Of a stretch of 64,000 nucleotides of DNA, positions 1 through 9,742 are shown piece by piece (within the stretch, counting starts at the first letter, position 1; the number at the start of each line of letters is the position of its first letter). The position numbers and the translations under genes are program-made. Origin of the DNA: Variovorax sp. EL159 (lineage in GTDB: Bacteria; Pseudomonadota; Gammaproteobacteria; Burkholderiales; Burkholderiaceae_C); the NCBI RefSeq assembly GCF_900100965.1, contig NZ_FMUJ01000001.1, positions 45,592 through 109,591 on the forward strand. Direction: 5' to 3'. The notes beneath the pieces are model-generated. The model was given only the letters and a program-made list of their open reading frames with translations, was not told where the DNA came from and made no database searches.

Positions 1-386
1 CCAACGGCGCCAAGCGTGCACTGTTGCTGCCCGTGTCGGCGCCGTTCCATTCGAGCCTGATGAAGCCGGCCGCCGAGGCGCTGCGCGAAAAGCTGGCCAG
101 CCTGACGCTGGCGGCACCGCAGATCCCGGTGTTGAACAACATCGACGTGGCGATCGAAACCGATGCGGACCGCATCCGCGACGCGCTGGTGCGTCAGGCC
201 GCGGGCCCGGTCCGTTGGGTCGAAAGCATCCAGGCCTTGAAACTGCGCGGCGTAGCCGCCATCATCGAGTGCGGCCCTGGCAAGGTGCTGGCTGGCATGG
301 TGAAGCGCATCGCCCCCGATCTCGAAGCCGCGTCGGTGTACGACCCGGTCACGCTCGCGGAAACCCGACAATCGCTCGCCGGCTGA
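1..386 (+). CDS. fabD: Malonyl CoA-acyl carrier protein transacylase, C-terminal part
   Basis: The gene enters from the left edge; its reading frame is open from base 3 and 127 C-terminal codons are visible. FabD moves the malonyl group from CoA to ACP in the cytoplasm to supply type II fatty acid synthesis. The visible part has the family segment VSAPFHSSLM, whose His is the second member of the Ser-His pair, and the C-terminal motif IIECGPGKVLAGMVKRI. The catalytic GHSLG serine lies outside the window. It is followed after 30 bases by fabG, then acpP and fabF, the usual fab order, which supports the call. Confidence 0.95.
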   Translation, partial: NGAKRALLLPVSAPFHSSLMKPAAEALREKLASLTLAAPQIPVLNNIDVAIETDADRIRDALVRQAAGPVRWVESIQALKLRGVAAIIECGPGKVLAGMVKRIAPDLEAASVYDPVTLAETRQSLAG

Positions 387-416
387 CCGGCGCAAGGCCC
401 CGATACTTTTTCTCTT

Positions 417-1500
<1,084 letters not shown>

Positions 1501-1599
1501 TCGGCCAGCTGACAACATTGCGTCTGCGGCCGGCGGTTTTTCTTTGAACCGCATGCGCCGACAGGCCGTTGTACAGCGCTTCCAGAAAGGTTTGCCGGC

Positions 1600-2844
1600 A
1601 TGACCAAACGCCGCGTCGTCGTGACCGGACTCGGTTGCATCGCTCCTGTCGGAAACACCGCAACCGAATCCTGGGCCAACCTGTTGGCCGGGAAGTCGGG
1701 CATTGCGAACATCACCGCGTTCGATGCAAGCGCCTTCGCCTGCAAGTTCGCCGGTGAGGTCAAGGGTTTCGACATCACCCAATACATCTCGGAGAAGGAA
1801 GCGCGTCACATGGACCGCTTCATTCATCTGGGACTCGCCGCCGCCATCCAGGCGGTGCAGGACAGCGGACTGCCGACCGGCGACGCGCTGTCCTATGAAG
1901 AGGCCGTGCGCATCGGCTGCAACATCGGCTCCGGCATCGGCGGCCTGCCGATGATCGAAGAGACGCACGGCGAATACGCGAGCCGCGGCCCGCGCCGCAT
2001 TTCGCCATTCTTCGTGCCGGCATCGATCATCAACATGATCTCGGGCCACGTGTCGATCAAGTACGGCTTCAAGGGCCCGAACATCGCTGTTGTCACCGCC
2101 TGCACCACCGGCTTGCATGCCATCGGAACGTCGGCTCGCATGATCGAGTACGGCGATGCCGACGTGATGATCGCGGGCGGTGCCGAGTCGACCATTTCGC
2201 CGCTCGGCATTGGCGGCTTCACGGCGCCCCGCGCGCTGAGCACCCGCAATGACGACCCCACCACGGCTTCGCGCCCGTGGGACAAGGACCGCGACGGTTT
2301 CGTGCTGGGCGAGGGCGCCGGCGTGCTGGTGCTCGAAGAGTACGAACATGCCAAGGCGCGCGGCGCCAAGATCTACGCGGAAGTCTCGGGCTTCGGCCTG
2401 ACCGGTGACGCGTACCACATGACCGCGCCCGACGTCGACGGCCCACGCCGCTCGATGGCCATGGCACTGGCCAATGCCGGCGTCAATGCCGACGAAGTCC
2501 AGTACCTCAATGCGCACGGCACCTCGACGCAGATCGGCGACGTCAACGAGACCAACGCGGTCAAGCTCGCCTTTGGCGATCACGCGAAGAAGCTCGTCGT
2601 CAATTCGACCAAGTCCATGACCGGCCACTTGCTGGGCGGCGCGGGCGGCATCGAATCGGTGTTCACCGTGCTTGCGCTGCATCACCAGAAGAGTCCGCCG
2701 ACGATCAACATCTTCAACCAGGATCCGGAGTGCGATCTCGACTATTGCGCCAACGAGGCGCGCGATCTGAAGATCGATGTCGCGGTCAAGAACAACTTCG
2801 GCTTCGGCGGCACCAACGGCACGCTGGTGTTCAAGCGCGCTTGA
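1600..2844 (+). CDS. fabF: 3-oxoacyl-[ACP] synthase II (FabF)
   Basis: Condensing enzyme that elongates acyl-ACP with malonyl-ACP in type II fatty acid synthesis. The 414-residue protein has the family triad: Cys168 in VVTACTTG, His306 in NAHGTST and His343 in [15 protein letters not shown], plus the C-terminal glycine loop [10 protein letters not shown]. Cys-His-His and overall length identify the KAS I/II class rather than FabH. It is the last gene of the fab cluster here, followed after 13 bases by a small membrane protein gene and then rpoE, so read-through into the stress-sigma operon is possible. Confidence 0.97.
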   Translation: MTKRRVVVTGLGCIAPVGNTATESWANLLAGKSGIANITAFDASAFACKFAGEVKGFDITQYISEKEARHMDRFIHLGLAAAIQAVQDSGLPTGDALSYEEAVRIGCNIGSGIGGLPMIEETHGEYASRGPRRISPFFVPASIINMISGHVSIKYGFKGPNIAVVTACTTGLHAIGTSARMIEYGDADVMIAGGAESTISPLGIGGFTAPRALSTRNDDPTTASRPWDKDRDGFVLGEGAGVLVLEEYEHAKARGAKIYAEVSGFGLTGDAYHMTAPDVDGPRRSMAMALANAGVNADEVQYLNAHGTSTQIGDVNETNAVKLAFGDHAKKLVVNSTKSMTGHLLGGAGGIESVFTVLALHHQKSPPTINIFNQDPECDLDYCANEARDLKIDVAVKNNFGFGGTNGTLVFKRA

Positions 2845-2857
2845 GCATTGCTCTTTC

Positions 2858-3340
2858 ATGCACAGCGCACCGTCGGTGACCTATCCGGTGGGGCGCTCGC
2901 GTGGCGCGACCCGGATTCTGATTGCCCTCTGGGCCCTGGGTGCCATCTGCGCCGGCGCATCCTGCTATCTGTTCGATAGCGTTGGATGGCGGCAGCTGCT
3001 GCTGGTTTTCAGTGTCGTGTTTTCGGGCGTCGCTGCCGGTTTCGGCTTGCGGCGCGACGGTGCGGCCGTCCTGCATTTCGACGGGCTCCGCTGGTCCCTG
3101 ACGGGGGCCGACGCGAGCCGTTCCGTTCACGAGGCGCAAGCGACAGTCGCGCTCGATTTCCAGTCGCTGATGCTGGTCCGGCTCGCCGAGCCTGGCCGCG
3201 CCCGGCGCTGGCTCTGGATCGAGCAGAGGGCGATGCCGGAGCGCTGGCGCGATGTGCGTCGCGCGGTATATTCGCGCGCTCCATCCGCAGCGCCTGCTGC
3301 CGACCCCTGGCGCGCGACGGCTCCCGCCGACGTGACCTGA
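2858..3340 (+). CDS. Small two-helix membrane protein, YgfX-like
   Basis: Encodes 160 residues. An N-terminal hydrophobic stretch is followed closely by a second one (about residues 20-43 and 46-65), giving a helical hairpin with very short loops; the rest is a soluble Arg-rich domain with alternating hydrophobic residues and two Trp residues (LWIEQRAMPERWRD). This layout resembles the YgfX (CptA-like) family, but sequence similarity cannot be verified here. The ATG at 2858 is preferred because the longer frame overlaps fabF. It lies between fabF and rpoE with 10 bases to rpoE, so it is probably co-transcribed with the sigma factor. Its function is unknown. Confidence 0.7.
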   Translation: MHSAPSVTYPVGRSRGATRILIALWALGAICAGASCYLFDSVGWRQLLLVFSVVFSGVAAGFGLRRDGAAVLHFDGLRWSLTGADASRSVHEAQATVALDFQSLMLVRLAEPGRARRWLWIEQRAMPERWRDVRRAVYSRAPSAAPAADPWRATAPADVT

Positions 3341-3350
3341 ACCTCCCTCG

Positions 3351-4025
3351 ATGACAACTTCTCCGCCGCCTGTGCCACCGGACTCCGGCCTGACCGACGC
3401 GTCCGCCGAGGCACCGCGTCCGGGCGAGGTCGATTTCCAGCTGGTCCAGCGCACGGTGGCGGGCGACCAGAAGGCCTTCGAGCTGCTGGTCGTCAAGTAC
3501 CAGCGCCGCATCGAGCGCCTGATCGGCCGGATGGTGCGCGATGTCGACCTGATCGAGGACATCGCGCAGGAGACCTTCATCCGGGCCTACCGCGCGCTGC
3601 ACCAGTTCCGTGGCGAGGCGCAGTTCTACACCTGGCTCTACCGGATCGCCGTCAACACCGCCAAGAAGGCGCTGGTGGACATGAAGCGCGATCCGACCGT
3701 CTCCGAAAGCGCCTTGCGGCCCTCTTCTGACGACGACGATGAAACTTACCGTCCTGGAAACGAACCAATCAGCGACGAAACCCCCGAATCAGTCATGGCG
3801 GCGAAGGAAATCGCCAATGTGGTCGAGACGGCCATGGACGCACTTCCGGCCGAGTTGCGCCAGGCGGTCACGCTGCGCGAGATCGAGGGCATGAGTTACG
3901 AAGAGATTGCCGAGGTCATGGATTGCCCTATCGGCACGGTGCGTTCGCGTATTTTTCGGGCGCGAGAGGCCATTTCGGCCAAGGTCAAACCGCTGCTGGA
4001 CAACCAGTCCGGCAAGCGTTGGTAA
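3351..4025 (+). CDS. rpoE: RNA polymerase sigma factor RpoE (AlgU-type ECF)
   Basis: Extracytoplasmic-function sigma factor of the RpoE/AlgU group that directs envelope-stress transcription. Region 2 is clear (QETFIRAYRALHQFRGEAQF, then YTWLYRIAVNTAKK), as is the region 4 helix-turn-helix (MSYEEIAEVMDCPIGTVRSR). The following genes encode its anti-sigma factor and regulator, which settles the assignment. The 224-residue protein has a Pro-rich N-terminal extension of about 26 residues before VDFQLVQRTVAGDQKAFE, where the E. coli protein begins; no in-frame start codon lies between, so the extension appears genuine. An acidic linker (SSDDDDETYRPGNEPISDE) joins regions 2 and 4. Confidence 0.96.
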   Translation: MTTSPPPVPPDSGLTDASAEAPRPGEVDFQLVQRTVAGDQKAFELLVVKYQRRIERLIGRMVRDVDLIEDIAQETFIRAYRALHQFRGEAQFYTWLYRIAVNTAKKALVDMKRDPTVSESALRPSSDDDDETYRPGNEPISDETPESVMAAKEIANVVETAMDALPAELRQAVTLREIEGMSYEEIAEVMDCPIGTVRSRIFRAREAISAKVKPLLDNQSGKRW

Positions 4026-4042
4026 GCAAGCAGGTGAATGAA

Positions 4043-4714
4043 ATGAATCAGACGATGACGGTTCGGGAACAGGTGTCCGCACTTGCGGATGGTCATTTGC
4101 AGGGCGAGGCGTTCGCACAGGCGATCGATGCGGTCTGCAACGAGGGCGACTCGCGTGCCGCCTGGCAGGCCTACCACATGGTGGGCGATGTCCTGCGTTC
4201 GGGTTCTCATGCGCCGTGCAGCGACACGTCCGCATTTCTGGCGCGCTTTCAACAGCGGCTGGCGGCCGAGCCGGTTGCTGTCGCGCCTGTGTTGACGCCC
4301 GTCGCGGTGGCGACAGCCGTGCCTGCACAGCGCAGGGTCGAGGCGGCCAACGAGCCGGTGTTCCGCTGGAAGCTAGTGGCTGGCGCGGCCTCGCTGGTCG
4401 CGGTGGTGGCCGTCAGCTGGACGCTCGTCGGCAACGGCGCAGCGATCCCGCAAACCGGCGCGCAGATCGCGTCGGCCCAGCAGCAACAACCGGCGGTGAA
4501 TTCGGTTCTCGCCGTCGCAACCACGAATGGCCAGCAGCCAGCCGGTGCTACATTGACCCCGACCCGGGTGATCGTCGGTAACGGCGCGCCGCAGGTCATG
4601 CTGCGCGATCCGCGACTCGATCAACTGCTCGAGGCACATCAGCAAGCTGGCGGTGCTTCGCAAATGCCTTCCGGATTCCTGCGCAACGCCACCTTCGAGG
4701 GGCCCACGCGCTGA
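4043..4714 (+). CDS. rseA: Anti-sigma-E factor RseA (MucA)
   Basis: Inner-membrane anti-sigma factor that holds RpoE until regulated proteolysis frees it. The N-terminal cytoplasmic domain (residues 1-75, with VSALADGHLQGEAFAQAID) matches the RseA_N pattern. A single membrane helix is at about 110-130 (WKLVAGAASLVAVVAVSW), and the periplasmic tail is rich in Gln, Ala and Thr. The ATG at 4043 is used because AGGTGA lies five bases upstream; a GTG at 4034 is the alternative. It follows rpoE by 17 bases and precedes rseB by 23, the standard operon. 223 residues is ordinary for betaproteobacterial RseA. Confidence 0.9.
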   Translation: MNQTMTVREQVSALADGHLQGEAFAQAIDAVCNEGDSRAAWQAYHMVGDVLRSGSHAPCSDTSAFLARFQQRLAAEPVAVAPVLTPVAVATAVPAQRRVEAANEPVFRWKLVAGAASLVAVVAVSWTLVGNGAAIPQTGAQIASAQQQQPAVNSVLAVATTNGQQPAGATLTPTRVIVGNGAPQVMLRDPRLDQLLEAHQQAGGASQMPSGFLRNATFEGPTR

Positions 4715-4737
4715 GTGCGCGCCCTTAGCTGCCCGTA

Positions 4738-5808
4738 ATGACCGTTCAGATGCCGATCTCCGCACGCGCCTGCGTGCTTGTGTTTGCAGCTTTTTGCCTG
4801 GCGCAGGCTGCCACCGCGCAGACCCGCTCGGGCTCGACGAATGCGAAGAGTGCGGCAACCGCGCAGACGGACGAGCCGCCGGCGATGAGCGTGACCGAGT
4901 GGCTGCAGCGCATGCACGCGGGTGCTCGGCAGCGCAACTATGTGGGGACTTTCGTGGTGTCGGCACCGGGTGGTGATCTGTCGAGTGCACGCATCTGGCA
5001 CGTGCGCGATGGCGATCACCAGATCGAGCGCATCGAGGCGCTGTCGGGGCCGCAGCGTTCGACCTTCCGGCGCAATCGCAACGTCATGACCTTCCTGCCC
5101 GAAGTGAAGGTCGTCAAGGTCGAGAAGCGCGAGAACCTCGATCTCTTCCCGAATCTCCCTGAAAAGCCCGACTCGTCGATCAGCGATTTCTACGACGTGC
5201 GGGCCATCGGCAAGGACCGCGTGGCCGGCTTCGATGCCGATGTGGTGCAACTGGTGCCGCACGACGGACTGCGCTTCGGCTATCGCATCTGGAGCGAGCG
5301 CCGCTCGGGTCTCGTGGTGAAGCTTCAGACCATCGACAGCGAATCCCGCGTGGTGGAGCAGTCGGCGTTCTCCGAGCTGCAGCTCGATGTGCCTATCAAG
5401 GCGCAGGCCCTGGCGCAGATGATGGCCAACACGTCCGGTTATCGCATCGAGAAGCTGGAGCTCGAGCGCACCACGGCGCAGGACGAAGGCTGGGCTCTCA
5501 GTACACCCGTGGCCGGATTCAAGCCCCGAAGCTTCTTCCGGCGTCCGGCCAGCGATGGCAAGTCGTCCAAGCCGGACGCTACGACGGTTCAATGGACCTT
5601 CTCTGATGGCCTTGCCTCGGTGTCGCTTTTCATCGAGCGCTACGACGCGGTGCGCGCACCCCGCGATGGCGTGCTGACCATCGGCGCGACCAACGCAATC
5701 CGTCGTCGCCTGCCTGAGCCGGCCAGCGACTGGTGGTTGACCGCCGTCGGCGAAGTGCCACAGCAGACACTCAACGCATTTGCTCAAAGTCTTGCGCGCA
5801 CGCGCTGA
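4738..5808 (+). CDS. rseB: Sigma-E regulator RseB (MucB)
   Basis: Periplasmic protein that binds the RseA periplasmic tail and protects it from cleavage, probably sensing mislocalised lipoprotein or LPS. A signal peptide is evident (hydrophobic ACVLVFAAFCLAQAATA, residues 10-26). The mature part begins with WLQRMHAGARQRNYVGTFVV and includes the DFYDVRAIGKDRVAGFDADV region, both typical of the MucB/RseB family, and ends with the C-terminal domain that contacts RseA (LASVSLFIERYD). Length 356 fits. It is third in the rpoE-rseA-rseB-mucD operon. Confidence 0.92.
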   Translation: MTVQMPISARACVLVFAAFCLAQAATAQTRSGSTNAKSAATAQTDEPPAMSVTEWLQRMHAGARQRNYVGTFVVSAPGGDLSSARIWHVRDGDHQIERIEALSGPQRSTFRRNRNVMTFLPEVKVVKVEKRENLDLFPNLPEKPDSSISDFYDVRAIGKDRVAGFDADVVQLVPHDGLRFGYRIWSERRSGLVVKLQTIDSESRVVEQSAFSELQLDVPIKAQALAQMMANTSGYRIEKLELERTTAQDEGWALSTPVAGFKPRSFFRRPASDGKSSKPDATTVQWTFSDGLASVSLFIERYDAVRAPRDGVLTIGATNAIRRRLPEPASDWWLTAVGEVPQQTLNAFAQSLARTR

Positions 5809-5843
5809 CGGGCCGCGAACGCGAAAGCTGCTCCCCTTGCGCT

Positions 5844-5870
5844 GAACCAAGCACGCGCCGCAGACTCACA
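5844..5870 (+). promoter_or_regulatory. Possible sigma-E type promoter before mucD
   Basis: GAACCA at 5844-5849 and TCACA at 5866-5870 are separated by 16 bases. This resembles, imperfectly, the GAACTT-N16-TCTGA pattern recognised by RpoE-type sigma factors. It lies in the 105-base gap between rseB and mucD, where a separate stress-inducible promoter for the protease would make sense. The match is weak and could be chance. Confidence 0.25.
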
Positions 5871-5913
5871 GCATTTGTTGTTTTAGCCGCTCTGTTCTTT
5901 TGAAAGAAAACCG

Positions 5914-7401
5914 ATGATCTTCAAAGTCGAGGGACACAAGCTTCGTTCCGGCCTGCTGGCGTTTGCACTTGCGGTGACTGCGGGTGCCACCTTCCTGCCG
6001 GTCGAGTCGGTCCATGCGCAGACGCGCACGCTGCCCGACTTCACCGATCTGGTCGATCAGGTCGGCCCTTCCGTGGTCAACATCCGCACCGTCGAGAAGG
6101 TTGCGCAGCGCGGTGGTGGCAACGGCGAGATGGACGAGGAGATGCAGGAGTTCTTCCGCCGCTTCTTCGGCCAGCCGCTTCCGGGCGTGCCGCGCCAGGG
6201 GCCGCGTTCGAACAAGCCTCAGCAGCAGCCGCAGGAAGAAGAGCGCCCGCGCGGCGTAGGGTCTGGTTTCATCCTGACGCCCGACGGCTATGTCATGACC
6301 AACGCGCACGTGGTGGAAGACGCCTCGGAGGTCATGGTCACGCTGCCCGACAAGCGCGAATTCAAGGCCAAGATCGTCGGCGCCGACAAGCGCACCGACG
6401 TCGCGGTCGTCAAGATCGAGGCCACGGGCCTGCCCGCCGTGAAGGTGGGCGACATCTCCAAGCTGCGCGTGGGCGAATGGGTGATGGCCATCGGCTCGCC
6501 CTTCGGCCTCGAGAACACCGTCACCGCGGGCATCGTCAGCGCCAAGCAGCGCGACACCGGCGAATACCTGCCGTTCATCCAGACCGACGTGGCCATCAAC
6601 CCCGGCAACTCGGGCGGCCCGCTGATCAACATGCGCGGCGAAGTGGTGGGCATCAACAGCCAGATCTACTCGCGCTCGGGCGGCTTCATGGGCATCTCGT
6701 TCTCGATCCCGATCGATGAGGCGATCCGTGTCAGCGACCAGTTGCGCACCTCGGGTCGCGTCTCGCGCGGCCGTATCGGCGTGCAGATCGATCAGGTCAC
6801 CAAGGACGTGGCCGAGGCCATCGGACTGGGCAAGGCGCAAGGCGCGCTGGTGCGTGGCGTCGAAGCCGGATCGCCGGGCGAGAAGGCGGGTGTCGAGCCG
6901 GGTGACGTCATCACCAAGTTCGACGGCAAGCCCATCGAAAAGCCGAGCGATCTGCCGCGCCTCGTGGGCAATACCAAGCCGGGCACCAAGAGCACGCTCA
7001 CCGTGTTCCGTCGCGGTGCCTCGCGCGACCTGAGCGTGACCATCGCCGAGATCGAGCCCGACAAGCCTGCCAAGCGTGGGGCCGACAAGGATGAGCCGGC
7101 GCCGAAGCCGTCGGCTTCCGCTGCCGCCAAGTCGCTGGGCCTTGCGGTGAGCGATCTCAGCGATGCACAGAAAAAGGAGCTCAAGCTCAAGGGTGGCGTG
7201 AAGGTCGATACCGCCAGCGACGCCGCTGCGCGCGCTGGTCTGCGCGAGGGCGACATCATCCTGGCCGTTGGCAATATCGAGGTCGCCAACGCACGGGAAT
7301 TCGAGTCTGCCATTGGGAAGGCCGACAAGAGCAAGGCGCTCAGCGTGCTGTTCCGCCGGGGGGACTGGGCCCAATACGCCCTGATCCGTCCCGCACGCTG
7401 A
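5914..7401 (+). CDS. mucD: Periplasmic serine protease MucD/DegP (HtrA family, Do-type)
   Basis: Protease and chaperone for misfolded envelope proteins. A signal peptide (hydrophobic to about residue 30, SVHAQ cleavage region) sends it to the periplasm. The catalytic triad is visible: His132 in MTNAHVVEDA, Asp162 in KRTDVAVVKI and Ser233 in INPGNSGGPLI. Two PDZ domains follow (about 270-360, with LVRGVEAGSPGEKAGVEPGD, and 400-490, with DAAARAGLREGDIILAVGN). 495 residues is normal for Do-type HtrA. As the last gene of the rpoE operon it is both an effector and a probable target of the stress response. A terminator follows. Confidence 0.95.
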   Translation: MIFKVEGHKLRSGLLAFALAVTAGATFLPVESVHAQTRTLPDFTDLVDQVGPSVVNIRTVEKVAQRGGGNGEMDEEMQEFFRRFFGQPLPGVPRQGPRSNKPQQQPQEEERPRGVGSGFILTPDGYVMTNAHVVEDASEVMVTLPDKREFKAKIVGADKRTDVAVVKIEATGLPAVKVGDISKLRVGEWVMAIGSPFGLENTVTAGIVSAKQRDTGEYLPFIQTDVAINPGNSGGPLINMRGEVVGINSQIYSRSGGFMGISFSIPIDEAIRVSDQLRTSGRVSRGRIGVQIDQVTKDVAEAIGLGKAQGALVRGVEAGSPGEKAGVEPGDVITKFDGKPIEKPSDLPRLVGNTKPGTKSTLTVFRRGASRDLSVTIAEIEPDKPAKRGADKDEPAPKPSASAAAKSLGLAVSDLSDAQKKELKLKGGVKVDTASDAAARAGLREGDIILAVGNIEVANAREFESAIGKADKSKALSVLFRRGDWAQYALIRPAR

Positions 7402-7420
7402 TCTGACGCTGGCGTCAAGT

Positions 7421-7457
7421 GGCCCCACCCGGCAGTCGGGTTTGGGGCCGTTTTTTT
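7421..7457 (+). terminator. Intrinsic terminator after mucD
   Basis: A GC-rich stem (GGCCCCACCCG paired with CGGGTTTGGGGCC, with a two-base bulge and a short GCAGT loop) is followed directly by seven T residues, 20 bases after the mucD stop. It closes the rpoE-rseA-rseB-mucD transcription unit. Confidence 0.85.
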
Positions 7458-7837
7458 GAGGTGTTTACGACGTTCCGGCGCCGGGCTTGAAAAAAATCTG
7501 GGTGCCGGAAAGCGATGATTTTTGTTTGTGTTTACTAACTTACAGCGGGGCTAAGGACGGTTTTCGGTAGAATAGGGCTCCCTCGGCGGGTGGTCAGCGC
7601 ATAAGGAGTGCAATGACCTTCACGATGCGAGATGTCAGACAGCAGTCCACCGGTGCTCCACAGATCGCCCACAAGTTGTTCAGTGAGTGCTCCACCGATC
7701 CTGTTGATAAGCTGTTTATATCTTTGATGTTGTGGACCTGCAACGACCCCTTTGGACCCTGTTCCCGGATGTACGTGCTTCCCTTTTTGCCTACAATGAA
7801 GTTCCAACTACTGCAGTTGCCATTGCTTGTTGGTTCA
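7458..7837 (+). other. Long non-coding leader or small-RNA candidate upstream of lepA
   Basis: About 380 bases without a recognisable protein gene between the mucD terminator and the lepA terminator-like hairpin. It holds a TAGAAT hexamer at 7568-7573 usable as a -10 box (no good -35 seen), and a direct repeat in which GTGCTCCACAGATC at 7653 recurs as GTGCTCCACCGATC at 7687, 34 bases on. A 103-codon frame begins at 7613 after an AGGAGT-like sequence, but its composition is unlike a protein and it runs through the hairpin at 7838 into lepA. The stretch is less GC-rich than its neighbours. It may be a leader or a small RNA that ends at 7868. Confidence 0.4.
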
Positions 7838-7868
7838 GGGCGCGTCTCCAGAAGACGCGCCCTTTTTT
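7838..7868 (+). terminator. Strong intrinsic terminator hairpin 55 bases before lepA
   Basis: A perfect 10-bp stem (GGGCGCGTCT with AGACGCGCCC, loop CCAGA) followed by six T residues. The mucD transcript already has its own terminator at 7421, and no gene lies between, so this structure must end either a separate short transcript or the lepA leader itself (attenuation). Confidence 0.85.
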
Positions 7869-7923
7869 CTTGCCCGTCGCACTCTGCGGCCGAGCCAATT
7901 CAAGTACTTAAGCGTTCCCGTTG

Positions 7924-9735
7924 ATGAATCACATCAGAAATTTTTCGATCATTGCGCACATCGATCACGGCAAGTCGACGCTCGCAGACCGTTTGATCCA
8001 GCGTTGCGGTGGTCTCGCAGAACGCGAGATGGAAGCGCAGGTGCTCGACTCGATGGACATCGAAAAAGAGCGTGGGATAACCATCAAGGCGCAGACCGCT
8101 GCGCTGCACTACAAGGCACGCGACGGACAGGTCTACAACCTCAATCTGATCGACACGCCGGGCCACGTCGACTTCTCTTATGAAGTGAGCCGCTCGCTGT
8201 CGGCATGCGAAGGCGCGTTGCTCGTCGTCGATGCATCGCAGGGCGTTGAAGCGCAGACCGTGGCCAACTGCTACACCGCGCTCGACCTCGGCGTCGAAGT
8301 GGTGCCGGTGCTCAACAAGATGGATTTGCCGAACGCGGATCCCGACAACGCACGCACCGAAATCGAAGACGTGATCGGCATCGACGCGACCGATGCGATT
8401 CCATGTTCCGCCAAAACCGGCCTGGGCATCGACGAGATTCTCGAAGCCATCGTCCACAAGATGCCTGCACCGCGCGGCAATCCCGACGGTCCGCTGCGCG
8501 CGATGATCGTCGACAGCTGGTTCGACCCGTACGTCGGCGTCGTCATGCTGGTGCGCGTGGTCGACGGCCGGCTCGTGAAGGGCGAGCGCATCAAGATGAT
8601 GGCGTCGGGCGCGATGTACAACGCCGACAGCGTGGGCGTGTTCACGCCCGCCAACGAACCGCGCCCTTCGCTCGAAGCGGGCGAGGTGGGCTACATCATC
8701 GCGGGCATCAAGGAGCTGCAGGCGGCCAAGGTCGGCGACACCGTCACGCTGATCAAGCCGGGCACCGGCGGTGCGGCGGCCACGGCCACCGAAGCGCTGC
8801 CGGGCTTCAAGGAAATCCAGCCGCAGGTGTTTGCGGGTCTCTATCCGACCGAAGCCAGCGAGTACGACTCGCTGCGCGATGCGCTCGAAAAGCTCAAGCT
8901 CAACGATTCGTCGCTGCGCTACGAACCTGAGGTGAGCCAGGCGCTGGGCTTCGGCTTCCGCTGCGGCTTCCTGGGCCTGCTGCACATGGAAATCGTGCAG
9001 GAGCGGCTGGAGCGCGAGTTCGACCAGGACCTGATCACGACCGCGCCCAGCGTGGTCTACCAGGTGGTCAAGAACGACGGCGAAGTGATCATGGTCGAGA
9101 ACCCGTCCAAGATGCCCGACGTCGGCCGCATGAGCGAGATCCGCGAGCCGATCGTGACCGTGCACCTCTACATGCCTCAGGAGTACGTCGGCTCGGTCAT
9201 GACGCTGGCCAACCAGAAGCGTGGCGTGCAGATCAACATGGCCTACCACGGCCGTCAGGTCATGCTGACCTACGAGATGCCGCTCGGCGAAATCGTGCTC
9301 GACTTCTTCGACAAGCTGAAGTCGGTCAGCCGGGGCTATGCCTCGATGGACTACGAGTTCAAGGAATACCGTGCATCGGACGTGGTGAAGGTCGACATCC
9401 TGTTGAACGGCGACAAGGTCGACGCGCTCTCGATCATCGTGCACCGCAGCCAGTCGCAGTTCCGCGGCCGGGCGGTGGTGTCGAAGATGCGCGAGATCAT
9501 TTCGCGCCAGATGTACGACGTGGCGATCCAGGCCGCCATCGGGGTCACCATCATTGCGCGTGAGACAATCAAGGCGCTTCGCAAGAACGTGCTGGCCAAG
9601 TGCTATGGCGGCGACATTTCCCGCAAGAAGAAGCTGCTCGAGAAGCAGAAGGCGGGCAAGAAAAGAATGAAGCAGATCGGCTCTGTCGAGGTCCCGCAAG
9701 AGGCCTTCCTCGCGATTCTGCAAGTCGAAGACTGA
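7924..9735 (+). CDS. lepA: Elongation factor 4 (LepA), back-translocating GTPase
   Basis: Ribosome-associated translational GTPase that can reverse faulty translocation and aids ribosome function under stress. The GTPase motifs are G1 AHIDHGKST near the N-terminus, G3 DTPGHVDFS and G4 NKMDLP. EF-G-like domains and the LepA C-terminal domain follow ([40 protein letters not shown]). The ATG at 7924 gives [16 protein letters not shown], the normal LepA start; a TTG directly before it at 7921 is less likely. 603 residues is standard. It is followed after 7 bases by lepB, the classic lepA-lepB operon. Confidence 0.97.
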   Translation: MNHIRNFSIIAHIDHGKSTLADRLIQRCGGLAEREMEAQVLDSMDIEKERGITIKAQTAALHYKARDGQVYNLNLIDTPGHVDFSYEVSRSLSACEGALLVVDASQGVEAQTVANCYTALDLGVEVVPVLNKMDLPNADPDNARTEIEDVIGIDATDAIPCSAKTGLGIDEILEAIVHKMPAPRGNPDGPLRAMIVDSWFDPYVGVVMLVRVVDGRLVKGERIKMMASGAMYNADSVGVFTPANEPRPSLEAGEVGYIIAGIKELQAAKVGDTVTLIKPGTGGAAATATEALPGFKEIQPQVFAGLYPTEASEYDSLRDALEKLKLNDSSLRYEPEVSQALGFGFRCGFLGLLHMEIVQERLEREFDQDLITTAPSVVYQVVKNDGEVIMVENPSKMPDVGRMSEIREPIVTVHLYMPQEYVGSVMTLANQKRGVQINMAYHGRQVMLTYEMPLGEIVLDFFDKLKSVSRGYASMDYEFKEYRASDVVKVDILLNGDKVDALSIIVHRSQSQFRGRAVVSKMREIISRQMYDVAIQAAIGVTIIARETIKALRKNVLAKCYGGDISRKKKLLEKQKAGKKRMKQIGSVEVPQEAFLAILQVED

Positions 9736-9742
9736 TCAAAAA

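Noticed and set aside
7613..7924. A 103-codon plus-strand frame before lepA with a plausible ribosome-binding site
   Set aside because: It runs through a strong terminator hairpin into the lepA start and has no protein-like pattern; a leader or small RNA explains the region better.
7900..9723. A 607-codon minus-strand frame opposite lepA
   Set aside because: High GC leaves long antisense frames open; the composition (His, Asp, Arg, Val rich) has no family features, and lepA is unmistakable on the plus strand.
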